From NCBI RefSeq assembly GCF_017254845.1, contig NZ_JAFKCU010000006.1, forward strand, positions 1 to 64,000: 64,000 bases of DNA. The letters are read 5' to 3'. The position numbers and the translations under genes were made by a program. Source of the stretch: Algoriphagus pacificus. GTDB lineage: Bacteria; Bacteroidota; Bacteroidia; Cytophagales; Cyclobacteriaceae. The notes below the pieces were generated by a model, which saw only the letters and a program-made list of their open reading frames with translations, did no database searches and had not been told where the DNA came from. Positions within the stretch are counted from its first letter, which is position 1; every line of letters begins with the position of its first letter. Of this stretch, positions 43,587-51,920 are shown piece by piece.

Positions 43587-44407
43587 TGGGGAATGAGGAA
43601 TTTAGAATGAAGAATGAAGAATTAGAAATGAGGAATTTAAAATGAGGAATTAGAAATGAAGAATGAAGAATGAAGAATTGGGGTAGAATAAGATTTTAGA
43701 TTTCTGATTTCTGATTTCTGATTTTTAGAGATACTGTTGAAATAGTCCCTTCGGGCGAAATATTACCGTCATTGCGCCTGCCCGCGGTGGCGGGAGCGAA
43801 GCGTGGCAATCTCGTGGAGAGGAATTTAAGATCTCTGATTTTAGATTTTAAATTTTTTGAAATACGGTTGAAATAGGCCCTGCGGGTGAAATATTACCGT
43901 CATTGCGAGCGAAGCGTGGCAATCTCGTTGATGAGAGTATTGGATTTTAGATTTCTGATTTTTGGAGATACGGTTGAAATAGGCCCTGCGGGTGAAATAT
44001 TACCGTCATTGCGAGCGAAGCGTGGCAATCTCGTTGATGAGAGTATTGGATTTTAGATTTCTGATTTTTGGAGATACTATTGAGATACTGTTGAAATACT
44101 CCCTTCGGGAGAAATATCTAAAGGAAATTGAAGATAGCCCTCCGGGCAGATAAGAAGAGATATTATAGGTAAGATTCTAATTTCACGAATTACGACATTT
44201 GAAAACGCCACGCTCTCCCTCTCTCTTTAGGAGAGGCCTGTCCCGATAGCAAAGCGTATCGGGAGGCTGGGGTGAGGTTTAGCTACATCAGCAAGGACCC
44301 GTTCTACCCCCGACCCCTAAAGGGGAGAAATTCGGGTCTACTTCTAACCTGCGATTCTGAAAGTTTTTAAATGAAATTGATGGCCTTATTAAATTTCACA
44401 AAAGCCT
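43587..44407. repeat. Composite repeat spacer, 0.8 kb
   Basis: AATGAAGAATTAG strings, GATTTCTGATTT tandems, three ATTGCG..GGCAATCTCG units (43769-43815 with the 18-bp insertion; 43894-43927 and about 44003-44035 without), several GATACGGTTGAAATAGGCCCTGCGGG units, a CTCTTTAGGAGAGG..GGCTGGGGTGAGG unit with a 28-bp insertion (about 44214-44279) and a CCCCGACCCCTAAAGGGGAG unit. No gene. Confidence 0.8.
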
Positions 44408-44785
44408 CTATTTTGAAATTGATTTCTTAATTTTTTCGATTTCTAATAAAATCAACCTTAGAACCTCTTCTGTTTCTTGAATTACGAATTGATTTTTAAA
44501 TCTTAAGACAAGAATTCCTAGAGCATTTAAATCTTCTTGTCTTGCTTTATCTCTTTCTTTTTGATCGAAATTATCATGAACCTCTCCATCAAGTTCAATT
44601 CCTAATTGATATTGATGACAATAGAAATCTAAAATATATTTTGAAATAGGGTGCTGACTTCTAAAATGAAGATTATTAAGTCTTTTTGCCCTTAACCTTT
44701 CCCATAAGATACTTTCTGAAGGAGTTAATTTTGTTCTTAATTCTTTTGCCCTTTTAAATATTTCCGGAGATGCCTTATGATGCAT
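44408..44785 (-). CDS. DUF559 family (Vsr-like fold) protein
   Basis: A 125-residue protein: AKELRTKLTPSESILWERLR, FRSQHPISKYILDFYCHQYQ, the ELDGEVH core and LGILVLRFKN. DUF559 proteins have a PD-(D/E)xK/Vsr-like endonuclease fold; the IxxxxLDFYC...IELDG residues that would bind metal are present. The role in cells is unknown, and the gene is common near Bacteroidota repeats. It sits between repeat spacers in the glycan locus, with no evident functional tie. Confidence 0.8.
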   Translation of the reverse strand: MHHKASPEIFKRAKELRTKLTPSESILWERLRAKRLNNLHFRSQHPISKYILDFYCHQYQLGIELDGEVHDNFDQKERDKARQEDLNALGILVLRFKNQFVIQETEEVLRLILLEIEKIKKSISK

Positions 44786-44958
44786 TTTTTTGAAAATTCT
44801 TTCGTCTTCGTTTTACCCCCGACCCCTAAAGGGGAGAATTAGCCTAGTCTTTATCTGATTGCTGTAAAGAAAGAGAAAATTTTAATAGCGAATAAAACAC
44901 TTCAATTATCTAACATCTTATTCGTGACTTGCTCCCCCTTCAGGGGGCTGGGGGGCAG

Positions 44959-45786
44959 TTAAGCTACATCAGAGAATATCCTCTCCATTCGGCGAAAATA
45001 CATCATGCCGAAGACGAATAAGACTAGGGCTATGATGGAGCCAGGCCAGATCCATTCCCAAGGCATGGGGCGGTTAAGAAATGCGGCTCTAAAGCCTTCT
45101 ATCACTCCTACCATTGGGTTGAGAATGTAGAATTTCTGGTACTGCTCGGGAACTGCTGTTGTGCTGTAAACTACTGGAGCGGCGTAAAGTAAGAGTTGCA
45201 CGACGAAAGTCAGGGCATGTTTAACATCCCTGTATTTAACAGCCATAGCGGAAAGCATCATTCCCATTCCTAGGCTACACATCAAAAGTTGGATAATAAG
45301 TAGTGGTAAGACCAATAATCCCCAACCTGGAGTGACTTGATAATAAATCATCATACCGATCACCACAACAAAGGCAATAATAAAATCCAGGAGTTTGGAA
45401 AGAATGGATGAAAGTGGCAGGACCATTCTAGGGAAGTAGACCTTGGTGATCATATTGGCATTTTGGATCAGGGAATTGGCGGATTCGGTGAGGGTGCCGG
45501 AAAAGTAGTTCCAAGGCCAAAGGGCCAAGTAGGAAAACAAGGTATAAGGGATTCCATCCGAATCCACCTTTGCCAAACCTCCGAAAACGATGGTAAAGAC
45601 GACAGTTGTAAAAAGAGGTTGGATGATAGCCCATGCGACTCCTAGTACAGATTGGGCATATCGGGCTTTGATACCCCGTAGAGTCAAGAAATATAAAAGG
45701 TCCTTGTATCGCCAGAGTTCCTTGAAATCTATGAGTTGCCAGCCGGATGTGGGTTGGATGACCTTATAGTGTTGTTTTTGTTCCAA
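44959..45786 (-). CDS. wzm: ABC exporter permease Wzm
   Basis: A 275-residue ABC-2 type permease with six predicted helices: LWRYKDLLYFLTLRGIKARY at the N-terminus, SVLGVAWAIIQPLFTTVVF, YFSGTLTESANSLIQNANMI and LNPMVGVIEGFRAAFLNR. This is the polysaccharide-export subfamily (Wzm/TagG/KpsM). With Wzt (33672-34916) it exports the lipid-linked chain. It is first in transcription order of the glycan locus, separated from Wzt by the repeat-flanked sugar genes. Confidence 0.9.
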   Translation of the reverse strand: MEQKQHYKVIQPTSGWQLIDFKELWRYKDLLYFLTLRGIKARYAQSVLGVAWAIIQPLFTTVVFTIVFGGLAKVDSDGIPYTLFSYLALWPWNYFSGTLTESANSLIQNANMITKVYFPRMVLPLSSILSKLLDFIIAFVVVIGMMIYYQVTPGWGLLVLPLLIIQLLMCSLGMGMMLSAMAVKYRDVKHALTFVVQLLLYAAPVVYSTTAVPEQYQKFYILNPMVGVIEGFRAAFLNRPMPWEWIWPGSIIALVLFVFGMMYFRRMERIFSDVA

Positions 45787-45862
45787 GATGGGGTATTAAG
45801 CTTGAGCGAGTGTCTCCACTCGCGATTTAGAAAGAATCAATTTCAATTTTCGGTTCTGGCTT

Positions 45863-45997
45863 CGTCTTGCTGGCAATAAGTTTAGTCTTTGAATTAATAT
45901 TAGAGGGCCAGCGCTAATCAACCAATAAACATTCAAAACCCGGGTTACGTCGTACCTCCTTACCCGGGGCTATGACATTTGACCCCTTCAGGGTCTG
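45863..45997 (-). repeat. REP-like repeat R2, copy D
   Basis: Reverse orientation: CAGACCCTGAAGGGGTC, AGCCCCGGGT..ACCCGGGT around GGTACGACG, AGCGCTGG and GCCAGCAAGACG read on the minus strand. Confidence 0.8.
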
Positions 45998-46305
45998 TTT
46001 CCAAACTATAATTGGACAAATTGCCCTTGGAAGCAGCTGTTTTATTGGTGAGAAAGGGAGGCGTTAACAAAACAAACTAGCTCTGAGCTTGTCTCAGAGG
46101 TCCGTTTGTTTTTAGCCGGACTTTGAGCCAATAAATGAATTGTCCGCAGGCAATTCAAAGCTGATTTCGGGTGGGGCAGGCCGTTAGGAAATCTTTCAGT
46201 GAAAGATTTTAGGGCTGAGCCGGGAAGAGGGTAAGCTTTTGCCTGCCTGCCGGTAGGCAGGGGTACTTTTGCCTTTCAAAAGTACCATAAGAATATTCTC
46301 GGTTT

Positions 46306-46440
46306 CATCTTGCTGGCATTAAGTTTAGTCTTCGAATTACTATTTGAGGGCCAGCGCTGATCAACTAATAAACATTCAAATACCGTGTTACGTCGTACCT
46401 ACTTACCCGGGGCTATGTCATTTGACCCCTTCAGGGTCTG
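46306..46440 (-). repeat. REP-like repeat R2, copy E
   Basis: Same as copy D, about 90% identical and offset by 443 bp; read on the minus strand. Confidence 0.8.
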
Positions 46441-46543
46441 TCTTCCAAGTTTTGTTTGGGTAATAGTCCATTGTTATGAAGCAGTTAACTCGATTTCAAC
46501 TTTCATTCTTCAGAATTTTAAATTTATAATTCTTAATTCTTAA

Positions 46544-47050
46544 TCATTTCCCATAAACCAAGATCCCTTGAATATCTCCTGGGTCCGTTTCTAAGATCTC
46601 CACTTCTACTTTCCGTTTGATTTTTTCATAGGTCTTATCAATGATAAATGCCAGGTACTCTTCATCCAGATCTTTACCGATCAATACCAAGTGCACTGTA
46701 CCTGAATCAATACCCATTGCATAATCTCCTGTTATGATAGCCTTATCAACTTCACCCATTCGAAGGACTATCTTTTCCATGAGTTCGTCGAGGCCTAGAA
46801 ACTTGCTGACCATCCCCTTGATTTCATCAAAAAATGGATGGGAGTTGTTTGCTCTATAGACTTTGGTCTTGCCTTCATCCTCAGAGACCAGTAATCCAGC
46901 ATCTGTCAATCTATTCAATTCAACTCTTACGGAATTGGTGGATTCATCAAATTCCTTGGCCAATGAACGCAGGTATCCTGAATTGGCATGGGAAAAGAAC
47001 TTCAGAAGAAGTTTAATTCTGGTTTTGGAAGTGACTAGGGATTCGAGCAA
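46544..47050 (-). CDS. Winged-helix transcriptional regulator of the polysaccharide locus
   Basis: A 168-residue protein. The N-terminal winged helix (TSKTRIKLLLKFFSHANSG, LAKEFDESTNSVRVELNRL) resembles ArsR/MarR-type regulators; the C-terminal half (about 90-168) looks like a degenerate nucleotidyltransferase-like domain (AIITGDYAMGIDSG, VHLVLIGKDLD). Such proteins are common at the head of Bacteroidota polysaccharide loci. It precedes Wzm on the same strand and probably controls the locus (inference). Confidence 0.75.
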   Translation of the reverse strand: MLESLVTSKTRIKLLLKFFSHANSGYLRSLAKEFDESTNSVRVELNRLTDAGLLVSEDEGKTKVYRANNSHPFFDEIKGMVSKFLGLDELMEKIVLRMGEVDKAIITGDYAMGIDSGTVHLVLIGKDLDEEYLAFIIDKTYEKIKRKVEVEILETDPGDIQGILVYGK

Positions 47051-47136
47051 TAGGAATTTAAAATGAAGAATTATGAATTATGAATGAGGAATTGGGAATG
47101 AGGAATTGGGAATTGGGAGTGGGAGATAATCGTGGT

Positions 47137-47493
47137 TTATTTTTTTAGATTTTTTCTGCTGCTAATCACAATTGAATTTAATATTTTGATTAGTTCCTCA
47201 ATTTCATTTTTCAGGAAGGTAAACTCTTCCTCGTTTTCAATAAATTCTTTTCTATCTAGAAGTTTTAGCCAATATTTTGTCTCTCTAGCTTCTTTTGCTG
47301 CAATAATAATTTTAGCTATAAAATCTGCTTTTGAATGGGCGGCTTGTGCTTCTTCAACATTAGCTCCAATGGAAGTTGATGCCCCAACAAACTGGTCTGC
47401 CAGTCTAAAGTGCCCTTTTGATTTGAGATGTAAATAAAAGTCTAAAGATCTCTGGGCAAAGAAAAAGCTCTTGTCTACTATTTGATTTGGCAT
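47137..47493 (-). CDS. Four-helix-bundle protein (23S rRNA IVS-like)
   Basis: A 118-residue all-helical protein with FAQRSLDFYLHLK, LADQFVGASTSIGANVEEA and AKEARETKYWLKLL, the standard pattern of the four-helix-bundle family also encoded in 23S rRNA intervening sequences. The function is unknown; free-standing copies are very common in Bacteroidota polysaccharide loci. No rRNA sequence surrounds it. Confidence 0.85.
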   Translation of the reverse strand: MPNQIVDKSFFFAQRSLDFYLHLKSKGHFRLADQFVGASTSIGANVEEAQAAHSKADFIAKIIIAAKEARETKYWLKLLDRKEFIENEEEFTFLKNEIEELIKILNSIVISSRKNLKK

Positions 47494-47935
47494 AATCCAA
47501 ACAACTTAATTTCATAGTATTCAATTTCTAACTTTACATTTCCAATTCCTAATTTTTTAATTTTAAATTCCGCCTACGGCGGATGGCGGAAAGCTTCGCC
47601 CTTTCACTCCCAAATTGGAGTTAGAAATTATAAATGAGGAATTAAAGTCCTGATTATTGATCTGGGGATAAACTAATAAATACCCCACATTACTAGGATT
47701 CGCTCATAATAATTGTTCTAAAACTAGATTGGGAATAGCTATAAATTTTATAGCATGTTCCATTTCCGGAGATAGGAACAATTAGGTCAATAACTGAGTA
47801 AGAATTTTACTCGGTTAGACAAATTTAGAAGGGGAAATGGGAAATGCAAATGATAAAGCTTGGGACAAATCAAAGGTGACCTTGGGAAATGCGTAATTTC
47901 TACACATTTTTGGTTGACATTAAATCTCAAGGGCA
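47494..47935. other. Gene-free gap with scattered repeat fragments
   Basis: CCGCCTACGGCGGATGGCGG palindrome (47571-47590), AGCTTCGCCCTTTCACTC (as at 39426), GAGTTAGAAATTATAAATGAGG, and an ACTGAGTAA..TTTACTCGGTT hairpin (about 47788-47815, as at 39478). The promoter of the plus-strand membrane protein should be here; no clear consensus. Confidence 0.55.
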
Positions 47936-49330
47936 TTGCTAAAAAAATTAAATTCTAGTGATTGGGGAGGAAAGCAGGGTATTTACTTCTTGCTTTTTCT
48001 ACTAATTGCCATTCTTGGGGTTTATGGATATTTTTTCTATTTCATAGATGGAAGCTATCTCCCTTATTATGGGGATGAGTATTTTTATTTTAAGAATTCA
48101 GAGAATTTCTATCTCAACAATAGCTTAAGAGCAGCTTTTACCTATAGCGGTCAGGGCTCAAAATACCTTGGAGTAGATGCCCATGGGGTAGCCTATCCTT
48201 TAATCTATGGATTGATTTCAAAGTTATTGGGCTGGAGTAACCAAAGCATCCTTTGGATAAATCTAGGCTTGTTGATTTGCTCTCTTATGATTTTGTGGTT
48301 CTGCCAGGAACTCACCAAAAAGAGAAAATTGCTTCAAATGCTATTGGTTTTGGGGAGTCCATTCGTGTTTTTTTATTCCATTACCTTTCTACCTGAACTC
48401 ATGCATATTGCTGGGGGGATTTTATTATATGTGCTAATCTCCAATCAGCAAAAAGCGATGAAAAACTCAGGACTAGTCTATGTGGCTCTTCTCATTTTGG
48501 GTTTGGGGCTAATTCGAAGCACCTGGTTCTTTGCTTTTTTTGGTTTTCAATTTCTCAAGCAAAAACCCAGAAAAGTGGATTTTTTGTTTTTCGGCATATT
48601 GGGCCTTTTGTTAGCCTATGTTTTGCAGCAGTATTTTCATGAAAAGGTGCCCAATGTTTTTTCTGACCTGGGCGAGTCCTTGGCTGCTCAAAAATACAGT
48701 ACTATAATATCCGACATCCTTTTTAACATCAAACGCAATATCTATTTCGCATTTACATATACCGAGGGGTATTTCTATACGGTATTAAAACTATGGATTC
48801 TGTGTACTATTTTATTTTCTTGGATATACTATAGACAATATAGAATCGTGAAATTTGGGCTAATGACTTTGGCCTGTGTCATGCTATTTAATCTTATTCT
48901 TTACAAAAATTACAGTTGGGTGGAGCTGCGGATGTATACAGTTTTCGCCATATTTTTGAATTTATCAATGGTTTGTTTTGCGAAGAAAATATGGAGTAAC
49001 ACTCTTTTACTTTCAATGAGCCTGTGCTCTTTTGTGCTCATTCTTCCATTTCAATTCAAAATAATACATCATAGAATTGATCCAGAAGTAAGAACAATAC
49101 CTCCACTAATTATTGAGCAAATAAGGTTCGAAAAAGAGGCCCTAATTCTTTTGGATACTTTAGTAATTAAAGAATATGCGCTAGATCAACTTCCTTTACA
49201 GGGAAATTCTGGCCAGCCTATTCGATATATTCTTCCTTATTATTCACAGAAAATGGAAGAACCTCTACAAATTTTAGTAGAGGAAAATAATCAACTTAAG
49301 GTTCGCTCAACAAAAATCCTTAACCAATAA
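47936..49330 (+). CDS. GT-C-like polytopic membrane protein
   Basis: A 464-residue protein with about eleven hydrophobic segments. The first periplasmic loop holds YYGDEYFYFKNSENFY, with the acidic DE pair typical of GT-C enzymes (GT39/ArnT fold) that use polyprenyl-phosphate sugars. The start is a TTG (no upstream ATG in frame) after CTCAAGGGCA. It is transcribed towards three similar minus-strand genes, overlapping the first by 40 bp at the 3' ends. The family assignment is fold-level only. Confidence 0.6.
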   Translation: MLKKLNSSDWGGKQGIYFLLFLLIAILGVYGYFFYFIDGSYLPYYGDEYFYFKNSENFYLNNSLRAAFTYSGQGSKYLGVDAHGVAYPLIYGLISKLLGWSNQSILWINLGLLICSLMILWFCQELTKKRKLLQMLLVLGSPFVFFYSITFLPELMHIAGGILLYVLISNQQKAMKNSGLVYVALLILGLGLIRSTWFFAFFGFQFLKQKPRKVDFLFFGILGLLLAYVLQQYFHEKVPNVFSDLGESLAAQKYSTIISDILFNIKRNIYFAFTYTEGYFYTVLKLWILCTILFSWIYYRQYRIVKFGLMTLACVMLFNLILYKNYSWVELRMYTVFAIFLNLSMVCFAKKIWSNTLLLSMSLCSFVLILPFQFKIIHHRIDPEVRTIPPLIIEQIRFEKEALILLDTLVIKEYALDQLPLQGNSGQPIRYILPYYSQKMEEPLQILVEENNQLKVRSTKILNQ

Positions 49331-50457
49331 CCCAGCCCCAGGCATACCTGCAAAACATAGACTAAAAAGAAAATGTAATGTTTTAGTTTAGTTTTCCCAT
49401 TTTTTGAGAGATCAGCCAAGACTATAATCAAAATGCTTAGTGAGTTTAGAAAGAGAGCTATTGGAATCTGCCAATAAAAATTGCCATGAAGTTCACGAAA
49501 TCCAGTTTCAGCAAATACCAGGTAAACCATAATCGCAAAAAACAGCAATAAACAGGTAAACTTAAAAAAGGTTGAATTGAGTCCTTCTTGACACCAATAC
49601 AAAAAGAAAACTATAACTAGAGGAAAACTACCCACAAAATCAAAGATCGGCTCTTTGGAATAATACAGCCAGACTCTAAAAGGGTTGAATACCACCTTAG
49701 ATTTCTCTGCATCTGTATAAAGCTCATCCTGCATAGGATCCCATGAGAAAATCAATTCTTTTTCTACTAGAAGTAATATGAAGAGTAAAACTGAAAAACC
49801 TGTAGCCCAGAGGAGTTGGGACGAGAGGCGCCTATCTCTCCATAAAATCAAAATCGGTAAGGTTGGTATGTAACAAAACAGAAAGCTAGGTTTGATCAAA
49901 ATGATGGCTAAAGCCCAGAAAAACATCATCAGAAGTTTTGAAAAGTCTCCATTTTCAAGCCATTTAAGGGTTTCTTTAGTCAAAAGGATGCAAAATGGGA
50001 AGACACAGATCAGCGTAGAGTTATGCCAAATGGTTTGGGTAAACTTCCCTAAGTACCAAAAATCACCGTCAATGGCTGGTATGTAAATAGGTGAGAGAAA
50101 CAAAAATCCGAGGGCTATAAAGGAGAGATAAGCTTCCTTTATTTTAATTGAACTGAGCAGCCAGGAATATAGAAGTTTGAATTTCCACCAAAGAAATAAA
50201 GTTAGTACCAATATAGAACTGGCAACAAATGGGTATTTGATTCTGATAATCAGGTCTACCAAATATATCATCAGGTAGTATCCAGGAGGAAGCGGAAAAT
50301 ATCCTGCATCCAGGTAATCTATCAATAGAAAATTATGGTCTTTTACATCGATAAAGCCCAATCCTCTGAATAAAAACGCTATAGTCCCAAGATATAAAAG
50401 CACTACAGCTATATGAAGAAGGATCCTTCCAAACGATGGAAAATTGAGAGTTTTCAT
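49291..50457 (-). CDS. Polytopic membrane protein, GT-C-like
   Basis: A 388-residue protein with about ten hydrophobic segments; the loop AIDGDFWYLGKFTQTIWHNS (about 128-147) resembles periplasmic loops of polysaccharide polymerases or GT-C enzymes. The start shares one base with the stop of the preceding gene. Its 3' end overlaps the convergent plus-strand gene by 40 bp. Specific function unknown. Confidence 0.6.
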   Translation of the reverse strand: MKTLNFPSFGRILLHIAVVLLYLGTIAFLFRGLGFIDVKDHNFLLIDYLDAGYFPLPPGYYLMIYLVDLIIRIKYPFVASSILVLTLFLWWKFKLLYSWLLSSIKIKEAYLSFIALGFLFLSPIYIPAIDGDFWYLGKFTQTIWHNSTLICVFPFCILLTKETLKWLENGDFSKLLMMFFWALAIILIKPSFLFCYIPTLPILILWRDRRLSSQLLWATGFSVLLFILLLVEKELIFSWDPMQDELYTDAEKSKVVFNPFRVWLYYSKEPIFDFVGSFPLVIVFFLYWCQEGLNSTFFKFTCLLLFFAIMVYLVFAETGFRELHGNFYWQIPIALFLNSLSILIIVLADLSKNGKTKLKHYIFFLVYVLQVCLGLGYWLRIFVERTLS

Positions 50458-51920
50458 CAGTCAAAAATCAGGATTTGAGGATCAATTTTTTGATTGGCTT
50501 TTAGAGATTCAAAATAACCTTTATTCATTTCAAACACCTGTTTTTCTACCCAATAGACTCTATTTTCTTTAATTGGGATAGATTGATATTTTGCCCAAAG
50601 AGTTGGCCATCCTAGCAATTTAAATTTAGGTCCCAATTGGGTAAGTGAGCTTTTATAGTGATGGTTTTGTGTAATGATAAATACCTCATCCACTTTGGTT
50701 TCCAGTAATGTATCAGGAAGCTTTACAGTCTCTTGCTTAGAATTCAAAAATGTAAAGGAATGGTAGGCCAAAACTATTAGCAAGAGAGGAAGGAATACTT
50801 GGGCATAAAACTTTGATTGTTTAGACTCTTTGAGACTAAGTGTCATCCATAACATGAATACCAAGCCCAAAATGGAATAAACCTGAACTTTCAACAAGAA
50901 AAAAGGAAGCATTCCAATAAGTAATACAACAAAAATCAAAAGTGTTTTTATGGTAGACTTCCAGTCATTAAGGGCAGCAAAGAAAAGAAAGAGGAAGGTG
51001 ATAACTAAAAGAAAACGCTCATTGAGGATAAAGTAAGTTAGTGCCTTCCAAAAGGAGCTAAAGGAAAGCATTAGGTTTTGGTTTTCATCAAGATAATTTT
51101 TCCATTGCTCTAATTTTTCATTAGAAAGTTGATCAACTTGAAAATCCATCAAGCCATTGGAAAAATGAACCAAATCTGGATTTATATCACTCAATTCCTC
51201 TTGATGAAGTTGTAATACTGGGTGATCAAATACTGAGGATCTCAAGCGATTAGTTTCAGTAAAATCTTGAAGGCCTTGAATATAGATCCAGAAGAACTGC
51301 AAAAGATAGCCTGCAAATAGAATAGCTGAAGGGATAATAATTGCTTGAAAGTTGAGTTTTTTTTGAAAGTTGACAAAACCTAAGAAACAAAAGACGAGAA
51401 GCATGAATAACATTACCTCGATTCGAACAAGCATACCAGCAGAAATAAGGATATAACTTAAGATGGAACTTCTTTTATCTTGGCTATTACATCTAAGTGC
51501 TAAGCCTGCTGAAATTGTAAATCCTGCAACAATGGAAAATTGGAGGAAGAATAGAAAGTGTACCAACAAGGCTAATAATATACCAGCCCAGAGCATGGAA
51601 GTCCAAAGACTATTAAATCGCTTAAATACTACATTTAGCCAGACTAAGTAGCTGATCAACATAAGTCCAAACCATGTCAATCCATACAAATTTAAATTGG
51701 GATGAATGCTGTAAAGCTTTGAAAAAAGCCAACTTAGAATTGGATGAATAAACACTGCGTAGGATTCAGGAGTACCGGTATAAGCACCTGAAACAAGCCA
51801 CATCATGATTTGATCATCATTGACTTGAAATCGCCAAGGTAGAAACCAAATGCATATTCCAGCTGCGATGCCAATACAGGTCCAAATAAGAAAGAAGTTT
51901 TTGTTCAGTTTTTCTATCAC
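50457..51920 (-). CDS. Polytopic membrane protein, GT-C-like
   Basis: A 487-residue protein with about ten hydrophobic segments. The first loop reads RFQVNDDQIMMWLVSGAYTG then PESYAVFIHPILSWLFSKLY, with an acidic NDD near residue 34 as in GT-C-type glycosyltransferases. Middle gene of a tightly packed three-gene operon (1-bp and 4-bp overlaps). Confidence 0.6.
   Translation of the reverse strand: MIEKLNKNFFLIWTCIGIAAGICIWFLPWRFQVNDDQIMMWLVSGAYTGTPESYAVFIHPILSWLFSKLYSIHPNLNLYGLTWFGLMLISYLVWLNVVFKRFNSLWTSMLWAGILLALLVHFLFFLQFSIVAGFTISAGLALRCNSQDKRSSILSYILISAGMLVRIEVMLFMLLVFCFLGFVNFQKKLNFQAIIIPSAILFAGYLLQFFWIYIQGLQDFTETNRLRSSVFDHPVLQLHQEELSDINPDLVHFSNGLMDFQVDQLSNEKLEQWKNYLDENQNLMLSFSSFWKALTYFILNERFLLVITFLFLFFAALNDWKSTIKTLLIFVVLLIGMLPFFLLKVQVYSILGLVFMLWMTLSLKESKQSKFYAQVFLPLLLIVLAYHSFTFLNSKQETVKLPDTLLETKVDEVFIITQNHHYKSSLTQLGPKFKLLGWPTLWAKYQSIPIKENRVYWVEKQVFEMNKGYFESLKANQKIDPQILIFD

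Larger units (their letters stand above)
45787..46543. repeat. Repeat-rich gap with two R2 copies and hairpins
   Basis: GCGAGTGTCTCCACTCGC hairpin (45804), R2 copy D (45863-45997), CTCTGAGCTTGTCTCAGAG and TCTTTCAGTGAAAGA hairpins, a CCTGCCTGCCGGTAGGCAGG palindrome beside a GGTACTTTTG-CCTTT-CAAAAGTACC hairpin (46239-46286), R2 copy E (46306-46440). No gene. The promoter of the glycan operon should lie here but is not evident. Confidence 0.8.

Noticed and set aside
40885-44160. CRISPR array
   Set aside because: Repeats recur but units differ in length, are irregularly spaced, have no unique equal-length spacers, and no cas genes are present.
39287-44407. Integron cassette array
   Set aside because: No integrase and no attC-like sites with R-box geometry; the spacers are long compound repeats. 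The cassette-like arrangement is reported only as an analogy.
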